Shown: positions 1 to 11,033, counted from the stretch's first letter. The stretch is DNA of 64,000 nt from an uncultured Chloroflexota bacterium (GCA_937967325.1 CALBSQ010000158.1:32507-96506); one strand, 5' to 3'. The notes: generated by a model from the letters alone, not told the origin. Numbers and translations are program-made.

Positions 1-114
1 GGGCCCCTGCGCCCAGGCCACCGCCTTATCCGGTCGCGAGATCGTGCTGACCCGCGCCTCCGCCGGCTCCGGCGCCTGCCGCAATGGTGCGTGCGTGTGG
101 ACGTCGATGATCAT
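1..114 (-). CDS. Amidohydrolase-family protein, N-terminal fragment cut by the window edge
   Basis: The first 38 codons of a minus-strand gene run off the left edge. The protein opens MIIDVHTHAP, the metal-binding DxHxH-type start of amidohydrolase-2 (TIM-barrel metal-dependent hydrolase) proteins. A GGAG ribosome-binding site lies about 8 nt before the ATG at 114. It follows the oxidoreductase and isomerase genes on the same strand, so it is probably the last visible gene of that catabolic operon. The fragment is too short to name a substrate. Confidence 0.6.
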   Translation of the reverse strand, partial: MIIDVHTHAPLRQAPEPAEARVSTISRPDKAVAWAQGP

Positions 115-251
115 GCTCACTCCGTTCGCGGGGTCGGGGCCGGGGCGATGAGGCGATGAGGAGAATTGGTGACGGACAGTCCCGTTTCTGCTTTGGCAGT
201 CTCGATGTCTGCCACAGGTTACAGAGCCGCGCCCGCCGTCGCCGGTTCGCC
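115..251. repeat. Intergenic inverted repeat with dispersed GCGATGAGGCGA-type units
   Basis: The gap between the amidohydrolase start and the oxidoreductase stop holds a GGCCGGGGCGATGAGGCGA unit near 138-156. Its inverted copy lies at about 262-280, inside the 3' end of the oxidoreductase gene. A 22-bp unit at 247-268 recurs exactly at 38196-38217, again beside the stop codon of a minus-strand gene. I see no gene here. Confidence 0.5.
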
Positions 252-1451
252 TCATCGCCCCCTCGCCTCATCGCCCCGGCCCCCTCGTACATACTGGCTG
301 ATCCCCTGCCGCGGATAGGTGGTCGCAGCCAGCGCGGCTACCCCCTCCAGCGGGTCGCGGCCGTACCGAGCGCGGTATTCGTCGTGGATCGTGCGCTCGA
401 TGCCGGTGATGTCCGTGAGGGGTAGGTCGATCCAGACGGAGCCACGGCGCGCCGACTCGCGCAGCGCCAGCAGGATTGCCTGGTCGGTGCGCGCGTTTTC
501 CGCGCCGTAGCCCGGCTCGACGTTGTCCACGATGGCCCGATGCATGCCGGCCAGTACGTCGGCTCGGGACACGTCGTCGGCGCTCGGCAGCCCGTAGCGC
601 CGGTAGGGATTCTCCCAAACGATTGGCGGGTCGGTGGCCACCCGGACACTGACCAACACGTTGCCGCTTTCCCCCTGCTCGGTCACCGTCTCGATGGAGT
701 AGCGCCGCGGGTCACCGCGCTCGATCACCAGCTCGTTGCCGGCGATGTAGCCCTCGGTGCCGACGATCTCCCAATAGTTGCCGCGGGCGCGATGGATTGG
801 CTGCTGATAGACGCAGGTGCTGCCATCGGCAAACTCGATCACGCCGAGCTCCCAGGACTGCATCCTCCTTGGCCGTCCCTGGAGGTCTCGGCGCTCCGGC
901 GTCTCCACATCGTGCGCCACTCCCAGCACACGCGCCGGCGCCGCATGGATGACGTTGCGCACGGCGCTCAGGCCGTGGTAGGAGCCGGAGGTATACCAGA
1001 GGTGGAACTGCGTCACCCGCCCGATCAGGCCGGCCTCGACGATCTGCCGCTTCAGCCGCTCGTTGGGCCAGCGCCAGACGTTCTCGGCAATCTCCAGCTT
1101 CACACCGTGTTGTCTGGCCGTGGCGATCATGGCGTCGGCCATGGGCAGCGTGGTGGCGATCGGCACCTCGCTGATGACGTGGATGCCACGACGCGCCGCC
1201 GCCTCCGTCATGGCGTGGTGGCCGTCCGGCGGGACGATGACGTAGAGCACGTCAGGCTTCGTGGAATCCAGCAGCTCATCAACCGCCGCGTGGCCGGGTA
1301 CGTGATACTGTCCAGCCACAGCGTCGCGTCGAGCGGCGTCGGCGTCGGCGACACCGACCAGCGAATACAGGTCTGTCAGTCGCGCGATTGTGCCAAGGTG
1401 CGCCTGAGCACGCGCGCCCGTGCCGACGACGGCGATGTTTAGCAGAGCCAT
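252..1451 (-). CDS. Gfo/Idh/MocA-family NAD(P)-dependent oxidoreductase (EVP variant)
   Basis: About 399 aa. The N-terminal Rossmann fold shows VVGTGARAQAHL at residues 8-19, and a C-terminal Gfo/Idh/MocA substrate domain follows. The family oxidises or reduces sugars, inositols and their derivatives. The usual catalytic EKP motif reads SEVP (HVISEVPIATT), so the family lysine is absent and activity or chemistry may differ. The ATG at 1451 is preferred over the in-frame TTG just before it. The gene starts 3 nt after the isomerase stop, so the two are co-transcribed. The last dozen codons lie in a dispersed repeat and do not look like family sequence. The substrate is unknown. Confidence 0.85.
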   Translation of the reverse strand: MALLNIAVVGTGARAQAHLGTIARLTDLYSLVGVADADAARRDAVAGQYHVPGHAAVDELLDSTKPDVLYVIVPPDGHHAMTEAAARRGIHVISEVPIATTLPMADAMIATARQHGVKLEIAENVWRWPNERLKRQIVEAGLIGRVTQFHLWYTSGSYHGLSAVRNVIHAAPARVLGVAHDVETPERRDLQGRPRRMQSWELGVIEFADGSTCVYQQPIHRARGNYWEIVGTEGYIAGNELVIERGDPRRYSIETVTEQGESGNVLVSVRVATDPPIVWENPYRRYGLPSADDVSRADVLAGMHRAIVDNVEPGYGAENARTDQAILLALRESARRGSVWIDLPLTDITGIERTIHDEYRARYGRDPLEGVAALAATTYPRQGISQYVRGGRGDEARGR

Positions 1452-1454
1452 CAA

Positions 1455-2306
1455 TTACCCTTCCGGCATTTCATTGACGACACGTTGCAGAGAATTGTAC
1501 GCGCGGGCCAGCGCGGCGTCGGTCGCCTCCGTCGTGGGCTGATCCACCCGCTCTACCAGCAGTGGACCGTCGAAACCTGCCGCCGCCAGGATGCGCAGCA
1601 TGCGAGGGTGATCGACTTCACCGTCACCGGCCACCGGGAAGTTGGCCACGCCCCGCGCCCCGGTGTGGTCCTTGATGCAGACGCTCTTCACGAGCGGCGC
1701 TACGCCCGACTGCTCCAGGTCATCCTCGGAGTCCAGCCCCTCGTAGTAACGCACGTTGCCGGCGTCCCAGCAGGCACGCACCGCGGGCGAGCCAATGCGC
1801 CCGATCAGGTCGACCAGGTCGCCGCCAGTCGCCGTGGCGCCGGTGTGCGGCTTGAGGACGATGGTGACGCCGCGGCGCTCGGCTTCGGGCGCCGCCGCGG
1901 CCAGGTGCTTCAAGAAACGCTCCAACTCGCCATACCAGCGCATCTCCGCCTTACGCTGGTCTATGCCCTTGACGTAGGGCCATGGACCGGCCGCCTGCAG
2001 CAAGGGGAGTCCGAGCGCCGCGCAGAGGTCGAGGTCGGCTCGCAGGGCGTCCATCTGCTCCATCGCGCCACGGCGGGCGAACATGGTGACGGGCGTCAGC
2101 CCAAATCCTTCGACGGTGCGCCGGAGCGCCGCGATGTCGCCCGACGATGGCGCCAGGGGGACGATCGGGCTACCGCCGTGCTCGGTGAACAGACCGACGA
2201 CCTTGAAACCCGCCCCGGCAATGCCCTGGAGGGCACGATCGAGTGACTCCTTACGATAGGGGAGTGTGTGGGCGCCTAGGCCGAAGCGCGGATGCTTAGC
2301 AGCCAT
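1455..2306 (-). CDS. Sugar phosphate isomerase/epimerase-like TIM-barrel protein
   Basis: 283 aa, the length usual for the xylose-isomerase-like TIM-barrel (AP endonuclease 2) family. Visible family features are the LFTEHG loop, VVLKPHTGA, CWDAGNVRYY, CIKDHTG and LLVERV. These contain the acidic and His residues that normally bind the divalent metal. Members isomerise or epimerise ketoses, inositol intermediates and hydroxypyruvate. A GGGAG site lies upstream of the ATG at 2306. Its operon position directly before a Gfo/Idh oxidoreductase is the classic arrangement of inositol or rare-sugar catabolic modules. The exact substrate cannot be read from the sequence. Confidence 0.85.
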   Translation of the reverse strand: MAAKHPRFGLGAHTLPYRKESLDRALQGIAGAGFKVVGLFTEHGGSPIVPLAPSSGDIAALRRTVEGFGLTPVTMFARRGAMEQMDALRADLDLCAALGLPLLQAAGPWPYVKGIDQRKAEMRWYGELERFLKHLAAAAPEAERRGVTIVLKPHTGATATGGDLVDLIGRIGSPAVRACWDAGNVRYYEGLDSEDDLEQSGVAPLVKSVCIKDHTGARGVANFPVAGDGEVDHPRMLRILAAAGFDGPLLVERVDQPTTEATDAALARAYNSLQRVVNEMPEG

Positions 2307-2502
2307 GGTTGTACTCCCTGTGTCGGGTCATTGCTCAGCCACCACCCTTCCGGAGCAAGCTCGAATGAGCGATACTATTTCCCAACCGAGAGCGTAGCAC
2401 ATACCCGTCCAGTGAATGCTCCTCCCCGGCTCCGCTGGCCATGCTTGGGGCAGTATTGGTAGCGGACCACCGCGCACATGACGGCCGGGAGACGTTCACG
2501 CC

Positions 2503-4020
2503 CTACTGCGGGGTGGCCTGCAAGAACGCGTCCACTGCCTGCGCGATCGCTTTGCCAGCGTCGGCCGGGGCCATGCTGTTGCTCCAGATCTTGCCCAGGT
2601 CCGGGCTGATCAAGGCGTTGATCTTGTCCTGGTTGACCGACAGCAGGCGGATAAAGCTGCCGGGGCCATCCGCCATGATCTCGACCACGGCGTTGGGCGT
2701 CTCCAGCGAGGGGATCTTCTGCAGCGCCTGCTGGGCGATCTTCTGCGCGTCGGGATGGAAGTAGACGTTGGTGCCGTCGGCGGCCGACACGGCGCTGCCC
2801 TCCGGCCCGACGCCGTACTTGACCCACTCCCAGGCGGCGTCCTGGACCTTGCTCGCTTTGGCGATGGCGTCGCCCGAGGTGGCGAAGTCGTGGGCGTAGG
2901 TCTTGCGCTTGGGATAGGGGACCATGCCCCACTTGAAGCTGGTGACCTTGTTGTAGGTCAGGATCCCCGAGGTCCAGCGCGCCATCATCGCCACCTTGCC
3001 GGCGGCGAATCCCGTGGTGCTGTCGGTCCCCACTTCTTTGCTAAAACTGACCGGCAACACCTGATCCTTGTACATCAGGTCGTGCAGGAAGCTGAGGCCG
3101 TCCAGGGAGGCGGGGTCGTCGTAGAGGCATTGCTTGGGCGCCTTGATGTCGTCGAACTCCTTGCCACCAGCGGCGTTCATCCACAGCCGTGGCAGCCCCA
3201 TGTCCGTGCCGGCCGGCGCCCAGGCGGCGCCGGTCTTCTTGGCGATGTGCGTGGCGGCGTCGGCGAAGGCCTCCCAGGTCCAGCCATCGGCTTTCCAGAG
3301 GTCGTACGGTGTCTGGAGCCCATGGGCGCGGAACATGTCGGCGTTGTAGTAGTACAGGTTGGGCGCGGCACCGTTGGGCAAGCCGAGCACGTGGCTCTGG
3401 TAGCTCATGATGTCCAGGGCGATCTTGCTGTAGGCGGCCTTCTGGTAGAAGGCGGTGTTGATGACGGCGTCGCGCCCCAGGAAGGGATTGAGATCGACCA
3501 GCACATCCCGCTTGCCGTAGGACTGGACGAGCGGCATGTCGAGGTGGTGCGTGTCGGGCGGGGCGCCGCTGGCGAAGGTCGCCGTGAGCTTGTTCTCCAG
3601 GTCGCCGTAGGCCATGATCGACAGCTCGATGTGGACGCCCGGGTGGGCCTGCTCGAAGGCACGGGCGACGCGCTGCTCGGGGGGAAGGTAGGTCGCATCG
3701 CCCCAGAACCAGTAGGAGACCGTGGTCGCGCCGGCCGTGGCCGGCGCCGCGCTGGCAGTCGCGGCGGTGCTGGACGCCGCGGACGTCTCGGCGGACGAGG
3801 CCGCCGTCGCTGCGCTAGCGGACGTCGCGGCGCTGCTTGCCGGCGTGGTACCGGTGGAGGCGACAGCGCTCGTGGCCGCCGTGGCCGTAACCGCTGGCGT
3901 CGCCGCGGTCCCGCTCCCACAGGCCGTGAGCAAGGCCAGACCGCCCCAGGCGGCCACTCCGGCCACCCCCGACAGCACGAACCGGCGGCTCAACCGGCGC
4001 CCGGTGATGTTGTGCGCCAT
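2503..4020 (-). CDS. ABC transporter sugar-type extracellular solute-binding lipoprotein
   Basis: 505 aa. The N-terminus has a twin-arginine-like SRRFVLS followed by a hydrophobic stretch and the lipobox LTAC, so it is probably exported and lipid-anchored outside the membrane. Residues about 37-95 form a low-complexity Ala/Ser/Thr linker. The rest resembles family 1 (MalE/UgpB type) solute-binding proteins, for example FEQAHPGVHIEL, FASGAPPDTHHL and YYYNADMFRAHGL. No permease or ATPase lies beside it. It is upstream of the isomerase and oxidoreductase on the same strand, suggesting uptake of the sugar those enzymes process. The ligand is unknown. Confidence 0.9.
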   Translation of the reverse strand: MAHNITGRRLSRRFVLSGVAGVAAWGGLALLTACGSGTAATPAVTATAATSAVASTGTTPASSAATSASAATAASSAETSAASSTAATASAAPATAGATTVSYWFWGDATYLPPEQRVARAFEQAHPGVHIELSIMAYGDLENKLTATFASGAPPDTHHLDMPLVQSYGKRDVLVDLNPFLGRDAVINTAFYQKAAYSKIALDIMSYQSHVLGLPNGAAPNLYYYNADMFRAHGLQTPYDLWKADGWTWEAFADAATHIAKKTGAAWAPAGTDMGLPRLWMNAAGGKEFDDIKAPKQCLYDDPASLDGLSFLHDLMYKDQVLPVSFSKEVGTDSTTGFAAGKVAMMARWTSGILTYNKVTSFKWGMVPYPKRKTYAHDFATSGDAIAKASKVQDAAWEWVKYGVGPEGSAVSAADGTNVYFHPDAQKIAQQALQKIPSLETPNAVVEIMADGPGSFIRLLSVNQDKINALISPDLGKIWSNSMAPADAGKAIAQAVDAFLQATPQ

Positions 4021-4131
4021 CCGCTACGTCACCTTTCTGTCGCGACTCGGTGGGAATAATCGTACACCATGCTGACGGCACATACCCGCTGGGGCCCGGC
4101 CGTGTGAGGCATGCGACCGATTCGCCAAAGC

Positions 4132-4149
4132 CCAGCCGAGGCGGAGGCG
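4132..4149. repeat. 18-bp dispersed repeat, copy 1
   Basis: CCAGCCGAGGCGGAGGCG occurs here and again at 7915-7932. Both copies lie just downstream of a minus-strand stop codon and next to short complementary GGCG/CGCC segments. They may help form 3'-end hairpins. The role is inferred. Confidence 0.45.
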
Positions 4150-4186
4150 CATCGAGCCGCTAGGAGGTGGCTTCTCTACGGTCACT

Positions 4187-5398
4187 CTATTGCAAGCGGC
4201 GCAGCGACGGCGAGGCCAGGCCGCCCAGCCCGGCAAGGATGCAGGCGACACCGGAGATAGCGATCACCGCCGGCGCCGAGAGATAGTGCAGCAGCACGCC
4301 GCCGAGCGCGGCCCCCAGCGGCGCCGCCGCGACCACCAGCGCCAGGCGTGCGCCGAACACCTGACCACGTACCTCGGCTGGGACGAGCCGCTGCAGCAGT
4401 GAGGTCTCCATCGGGGTATAGGGCGCCCAGGCCGCTCCCGCCAGGCCCAAAAAGGTCATCGCTGGCACGAGCTGGGAGATGAAGAAGAGCGGGCAGAGCA
4501 GTGCACCCCAGAGCACGGCGATCAGCGGGAGGGCGATGCTGGGTCGCCAGCGCGTGGAGTGGCGCGTCAGCGTTATTACGCCCAGGAAGGCGCCGATGCC
4601 GAAGCCGGTCCACAACAGCCCGTAGCCGTCGGCATTGGCGTGTAGTGTCTGGCTGCTGTAGACCGGCAACGCTGCCTCCAAGGGTCCATAGGAGAAGAAG
4701 AACACCAGTGCGAGCAGCGTCAGCGCCGGAACGTAGCGCAGACCGAAAAGCGTCCCGAAGCCCAGCCAGCGATTTCCTCCCTTGGGCTGTGCGGCCCGTT
4801 GCGCATGGGCGATGGTGGGCAGCGTGAGGACGAGGAGGCCCATTAGCAGGAAGCTGGCGGCGTCGATCAGTAGCGCCCAGGGACCACCCAGGGCGGATAC
4901 GGCGAAGCCCGCGGCGACCGGGCCGACGAGATACGAGAGTTGCATGCTGGCCGCGGTCAGCGCGTTGGCGCGAACAAGGGCGGCATCGCGCACCAGATAT
5001 GGCAGGAACATGCGCACCCCGGCAGTCGTGGCGGGCGAGAGCGCTCCAGCCAGCAGCGCCAGCACGAAGACATGCCAGAGCTGCAACACACCTAGCGCGT
5101 AGAGCGTAGGCATCGCCGCGATGAGCGCCGCGCGGGTGAGATTGTCGATGCCCATGACCAGGCGCGGCTGAAAGCGATCCAGCAGGCGTCCCAGAAACGC
5201 CCCGGTGACGACGCCTGGCAACTGGAAGCAGAGGATGACGAGCCCCACCGCCGCGCCCGAGCCAGTCAATTGCAGCACGAACCAGAGCAGGGCGATGGTG
5301 GTGAATTGATCGCCCAGGTAGGAGACGCTCAAGCCAAGCCAGAGTCGCTGAAACGTGCGACTGCGCAACGGGCTGCCAACGGCAACACTTCGAGCCAT
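4187..5398 (-). CDS. Major facilitator superfamily transporter, drug-exporter type
   Basis: 403 aa, almost entirely hydrophobic, with roughly 12 predicted membrane segments. The start FQRLWLGLSVSYLGDQFTTIALLW is typical of the EntS/MFS_3-like exporters (macrolide, enterobactin and similar efflux). The loop SFLLMGLLVLTLPTI and the repeat-half motif GLLWTGFGIGAFLGV also fit. The gene begins 17 nt after the stop of a compact UvrA-like ATPase, so the two are very likely one transcript. That pairing resembles antibiotic self-protection cassettes, in which a UvrA-like protein and an exporter are co-expressed. The substrate is unknown. Confidence 0.85.
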   Translation of the reverse strand: MARSVAVGSPLRSRTFQRLWLGLSVSYLGDQFTTIALLWFVLQLTGSGAAVGLVILCFQLPGVVTGAFLGRLLDRFQPRLVMGIDNLTRAALIAAMPTLYALGVLQLWHVFVLALLAGALSPATTAGVRMFLPYLVRDAALVRANALTAASMQLSYLVGPVAAGFAVSALGGPWALLIDAASFLLMGLLVLTLPTIAHAQRAAQPKGGNRWLGFGTLFGLRYVPALTLLALVFFFSYGPLEAALPVYSSQTLHANADGYGLLWTGFGIGAFLGVITLTRHSTRWRPSIALPLIAVLWGALLCPLFFISQLVPAMTFLGLAGAAWAPYTPMETSLLQRLVPAEVRGQVFGARLALVVAAAPLGAALGGVLLHYLSAPAVIAISGVACILAGLGGLASPSLRRLQ

Positions 5399-5415
5399 GA
5401 GCTGTCAGCCAGCAG

Positions 5416-7641
<2,226 letters not shown>

Positions 7642-7763
7642 GCCGATAGATGTTCCCTCCGGATCTCTTACCCAGGCGTTACCTGGCTTCCGCGGTCGGA
7701 ACGCCTTGGTTCAGGCCCTTCGCGTCCCCGCTCCTAGCCGTACAATACAATAGGTGGCAAGGC

Positions 7764-7804
7764 CATCGGCGCGACGCCTCGCATGATCCAGCGTCGCGCC
7801 GATG
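7764..7804. terminator. Perfect 14-bp hairpin between VOC and UvrA-like genes
   Basis: CATCGGCGCGACGC at 7764-7777 is perfectly complementary to 7791-7804, with a 13-nt loop. It lies between the VOC stop and the UvrA-like start, both minus strand. No strong T-run follows, so it is either a terminator-like hairpin or another palindromic repeat. Confidence 0.4.
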
Positions 7805-7914
7805 TGCCCGTCTCCAGTCGTCTGATGCGTTCTAACCTGCTCCCTGTCTGGCGGGAGCGTTGACGGTTGAAGCGGTCGGTCAGTTGGGCACAGCGATCAT
7901 GGGAATGACGATCG

Positions 7915-7932
7915 CCAGCCGAGGCGGAGGCG
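7915..7932. repeat. 18-bp dispersed repeat, copy 2
   Basis: Exact copy of 4132-4149. It lies immediately downstream of the VOC stop codon. Here it is bracketed by ATCGCC and GGCGAT, which pair to give a small stem. Confidence 0.45.
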
Positions 7933-7933
7933 A

Positions 7934-8305
7934 TTAGGACTGAGCCACCTGCCAGACGTTGCCATCGGGATCGCGGAGGTCAAACCACTTGACGCCAGAG
8001 CCCGGGCCATACAGGTCATCCTTAACTTCGTTGACCTTGACGCCCTTTGCTTTGAACTCGTTATACGCCGCTTCAATATCTGACGTCGAGAGATAGAGCC
8101 TCATCGTCCCAGGTCTCATGTTCCCATGCATCGTCGACAAAGACAGCGAGGGGCCTCCTCCTGGGGGTTCAAGAGTGACCCAGTGCTGATTGCCCTGCCC
8201 GACGTCTGTGGTGACCTGAAAGCCCAATTGCTCCGCGTAGAACGCTTTGGCCTTCGCCATGTCGGTGACTGCCATCATCACCATCAGAATTTTTTCATAA
8301 GCCAT
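7934..8305 (-). CDS. VOC-family (glyoxalase/bleomycin-resistance fold) protein
   Basis: About 123 aa, one vicinal-oxygen-chelate domain. It opens with KILMVMMAVTDMAKAKAFYAEQLGF and ends with the characteristic WFDLRDPDGNVWQVAQ. Such small proteins bind metals and act as lyases, isomerases or antibiotic-binding proteins. The ATG at 8305 is preferred over the one at 8311, because the GGGAGGG ribosome-binding site is only about 2 nt from the upstream ATG but about 8 nt from this one. It is a single-gene unit read away from the divergent ECF41 sigma gene. The substrate is unknown. Confidence 0.85.
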   Translation of the reverse strand: MAYEKILMVMMAVTDMAKAKAFYAEQLGFQVTTDVGQGNQHWVTLEPPGGGPSLSLSTMHGNMRPGTMRLYLSTSDIEAAYNEFKAKGVKVNEVKDDLYGPGSGVKWFDLRDPDGNVWQVAQS

Positions 8306-8561
8306 TGCCATACCCTCCCTTTCAGGTGTTCACCGCGGTCAGCTCTTTGAGCCAGACTCCCGCGGTGTGGTCTTCGTCACTCCTCTGACGAACCAGCGCA
8401 AAGAAATGTGAGCGCTGGACGTGACATACGGCGCTAATTATATCGTGCTCATGGTTCCGCCTCCTCAAGGTTTTTACCGGACCGAGACGCCGAATTTCCC
8501 GGTTCGCCACGCATGACGAACGACGAACCTGACGTGCCGGCCACCCGCGTTCCGCAGGCCC

Positions 8562-8588
8562 TGTCACATCGGTTGGGTTTCGCCCGTC
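8562..8588 (+). promoter_or_regulatory. Predicted ECF41 autoregulatory promoter (TGTCACA-N16-CGTC)
   Basis: TGTCACA at 8562-8568, a 16-nt spacer, then CGTC at 8585-8588, 36 nt before the sigma start codon. This matches the published consensus for ECF41 sigma factors, which usually control their own promoter. The rest of the 8306-8561 gap shows no gene. Confidence 0.75.
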
Positions 8589-8624
8589 ACTACTATGACG
8601 GACCTCAACGAAGGAATGTGACCG

Positions 8625-9506
8625 ATGGACGAACGCGACTGGCTGGCAGAGCAATTCGAGGCCACCCGGAGCCACCTGCGGGCGGTGGCCTACCGCATGC
8701 TCGGCTCGCTGAGTGAGGCGGACGACGCCGTCCAGGAAGCCTGGCTGCACCTCAGCCGCGCCGACAGGAGCAGCGTCGAGAACCTCGGCGGGTGGCTGAC
8801 GACGGTCGTCGCGCGGGTCTGCCTCGACATGCTCCGCTCGCGCGAGTCGCGGCGTGAGGAGCCGCTGGATGCACAGCAGTGGTCCGAGCCGGTCACGAGC
8901 CGTGCAGGCGAGACTAACCCCGAGCAAGAAGCACTCATGGCCGACGCGGTCGGTCCCGCGCTGCTCGTGGTCCTCGACACGCTGGCCCCTGCCGAACGGC
9001 TCGCCTTCGTGCTGCACGACGTGTTCGCCGTGTCCTTCGACGAGATCGCGCCCATCGTGGGGCGCTCGCCGACCGCGACCCGGCAGCTCGCGAGCCGCGC
9101 GCGCCGCCGGGTGCGCGGACAGAGCGCGGCGCTGGACTCCGACGTTGATCTCACCCGCCAGCGAGCCGTGGTCGACGCCTTCCTCGCCGCCTCGCGCGCC
9201 GGTGACTTCGAGGCGCTGCTCGCGCTGCTCGATCCTGAGGTCGTGCTCCGCGCCGACGACGCAGGCGTGGCTGTGGGCGCGTGGAGCGGGGTCCGTGGCG
9301 CGCAGGACGTCGCCAGGCGGTTCGCCGGTGTTCGGGGCGCACGTCCGGCGCGCATGAGCGGCGCCGTGGGAGCCGTGTGGGCTCCAGGCGGGCAGCCGCG
9401 CGTCGCTTTCGTGTTCACGATCACAGACGGGAAGATCGTGGCGATCGACTTCATCGCCGACCCCGAGCACCTGCGCCTGCTCGATCCGGTGATCCTCGAC
9501 GCCTGA
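8625..9506 (+). CDS. sigJ: ECF41-group (SigJ-like) RNA polymerase sigma factor with SnoaL-like C-terminal domain
   Basis: 293 aa, longer than ordinary ECF sigma factors. Residues about 15-80 carry region 2 (HLRAVAYRMLGSLSEADDAVQEAWL) and residues about 110-165 region 4 (LAPAERLAFVLHDVFAVSFDEI). The last 120 residues form a SnoaL/NTF2-like domain (VVDAFLAASRAGDFEALLALL) ending IADPEHLRLLDPV. That end corresponds to the conserved NPxKL-like motif by which ECF41 factors regulate themselves without a separate anti-sigma. An AAGGAA site precedes the ATG at 8625. ECF41 targets are often carboxymuconolactone decarboxylases, oxidoreductases or epimerases, but none is adjacent here. Confidence 0.9.
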   Translation: MDERDWLAEQFEATRSHLRAVAYRMLGSLSEADDAVQEAWLHLSRADRSSVENLGGWLTTVVARVCLDMLRSRESRREEPLDAQQWSEPVTSRAGETNPEQEALMADAVGPALLVVLDTLAPAERLAFVLHDVFAVSFDEIAPIVGRSPTATRQLASRARRRVRGQSAALDSDVDLTRQRAVVDAFLAASRAGDFEALLALLDPEVVLRADDAGVAVGAWSGVRGAQDVARRFAGVRGARPARMSGAVGAVWAPGGQPRVAFVFTITDGKIVAIDFIADPEHLRLLDPVILDA

Positions 9507-9920
9507 CGAGCCACGCCCGACTCAGCTCTCTCCGACGAACTGGTGCAGCCGGCACGCTCCAGCTTCGAGCGCAGCAGCGCGGATGGTTGGCGTGAACCAC
9601 TTCAACAGACAGGGCTGAACGCCAGAGGACGAGGGAGCGCACGGCAGCGGCAGCGATTCCTGTCTACGATGGCACATAGTGCATGGAAGGCGCGCAAGAG
9701 ATAGTACCTACAACGTGGAATGAGCGGCGCCGCGGGCGAGTCTCTCTCGGCAGACCGGTAGGAAACCTTCTGGGGCGCGCTGCGACGCCACCTGTTTGCG
9801 CCGCTGCTGGCGGCGATTGCCGCCTGAGGCGGGGCTATGGTGTGAATCGGGGCAGGCTGCCAGCCATCTACCGAGCGGCAGAGCCGGCAGCGTGTGGGGC
9901 GTGCGTCGCCGCGCGATACC
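9507..9920. other. 414-bp gene-free gap, possible decayed coding remnant
   Basis: No credible complete gene. A short plus-strand stretch near 9765-9826 would encode ETFWGALRRHLFAPLLAAIAA then stop. It reads like a protein C-terminus but has an in-frame stop just upstream, so at most it is a decayed remnant. I see no clear hairpin or RNA gene. Confidence 0.3.
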
Positions 9921-10946
9921 CTAATGTAGCGGCAGCTTGATCGCGCGGCCCCCATCGGCGGCGCTCATGTCGGCCGCGAAGCAGGCCTCGTGCGTGTTCA
10001 CGGCATCGGCGAGACTGACGTGCGACTCGCGCCCGGCCAGGATGCAATCGACGAAGTGATCGATCTCTCCCTGGAAAGGATGGTGCGCTACGTCGCCGCT
10101 GTCGGGCAACACGGTCGGCAGCTCGGCGAAGCCGGTCAGGCCCGGCAGCTTCTTGGTGTACAGGCGGTTGCCGCGCACGACACCATCGGTCCCAAACAGG
10201 TCGATGTTGAAGTTGTAGGGCATCCATTGGGACGTACAGGCCGATACCTTGCCCATTCCGCCGTTGGCGAAGCGCACGATAGCCACCGTGTTCGCCGACC
10301 CCGCGTGACCGGCTGCCACGCCATCGGTCTCTTCCGGCGACCAGTCCTGCGCGCTGACCTCGACGACATCGCTATTCATCAGGTAGCGCGCGGCGTCCAT
10401 AGCGTGGCAGCCGCCGCCGAGCATGGCGCTCACACCGCCGCCCTTCCCGACCAGACCGGCCTGCTCCAGATTGTGCCAGTAGTCCGTCTGCACGAAGAAG
10501 GGTGTTCCCAGCGCTCCATCAGCAGTGAGCGCCTTGAAATTCATGACGGCCAGATTCCAGCGCAGCACGAAGCTCACCACCGTGCGCACACCCGCCCGTC
10601 GCACAGCCTCGTGCATCGCTCGGAGATCTTCCTGGTTCGTGGCCGCCGGCTTCTCGATCAAGATGTGCTTGCCGGCCTGTGCCGCCAGCACCGTCTCGGC
10701 GCTGTGGCGCGCAGGCGGCGTACAGAGCGAGACAATGTCCACGCCCCGCTGCGCCAGCAGGTCCTCATAACGATCGAAGACGGGCACGGCGAGTCCGAAC
10801 TCGTCGGCCTTGCGTTGCGCGCCCTCCCGCGTCCGGCTCCCAATAGCCACCACACGGACGTGCGCGTTCTTCTGATAGGCGCGAATGTGTTCGGTGGAAA
10901 CCCAGCCGGCGCCTTGAATCGCCACCCCGAGCTTGTCCGTCGTCAT
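9921..10946 (-). CDS. Gfo/Idh/MocA-family oxidoreductase
   Basis: 341 aa. The NAD(P)-binding GAGWVSTEHIRAY (family GxGxx-like) is at residues 12-24, and the catalytic HILIEKPAATNQEDL includes the EKP lysine. The C-terminal half carries the Gfo/Idh beta-sheet domain with the GGGCHAMDAARYLMNS segment, whose His/Asp usually contribute to catalysis. The reading frame runs back to back with the GH31 gene on the same strand (gap 87 nt). The pairing suggests that a sugar released by the glycosidase is oxidised by this enzyme. The substrate cannot be read from sequence. Confidence 0.9.
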   Translation of the reverse strand: MTTDKLGVAIQGAGWVSTEHIRAYQKNAHVRVVAIGSRTREGAQRKADEFGLAVPVFDRYEDLLAQRGVDIVSLCTPPARHSAETVLAAQAGKHILIEKPAATNQEDLRAMHEAVRRAGVRTVVSFVLRWNLAVMNFKALTADGALGTPFFVQTDYWHNLEQAGLVGKGGGVSAMLGGGCHAMDAARYLMNSDVVEVSAQDWSPEETDGVAAGHAGSANTVAIVRFANGGMGKVSACTSQWMPYNFNIDLFGTDGVVRGNRLYTKKLPGLTGFAELPTVLPDSGDVAHHPFQGEIDHFVDCILAGRESHVSLADAVNTHEACFAADMSAADGGRAIKLPLH

Positions 10947-11033
10947 ACTGCTCCTCCCTGCCGATCCGGCCGGCTTGACCCGACGTATCGTACAGTAACG
11001 CTCCCGACCATGTGAAAGGCGTTTGCGTCGCCA

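Noticed and set aside
540..1442. Long open frame antisense to the first Gfo/Idh oxidoreductase
   Set aside because: High GC gives long mirror frames; its residues show no family pattern and the minus strand codes a clear oxidoreductase. Similar antisense frames at 1485-2246, 2755-4059, 6154-6921, 8322-9470, 9990-11015, 34219-35442, 47085-49223, 50058-51251, 55324-56655 and 62362-63747 were dropped for the same reason.
9683..9940. 85-codon plus-strand frame in the 9.5-9.9 kb gap
   Set aside because: No ribosome site or recognisable motif, and composition like non-coding GC-rich sequence.
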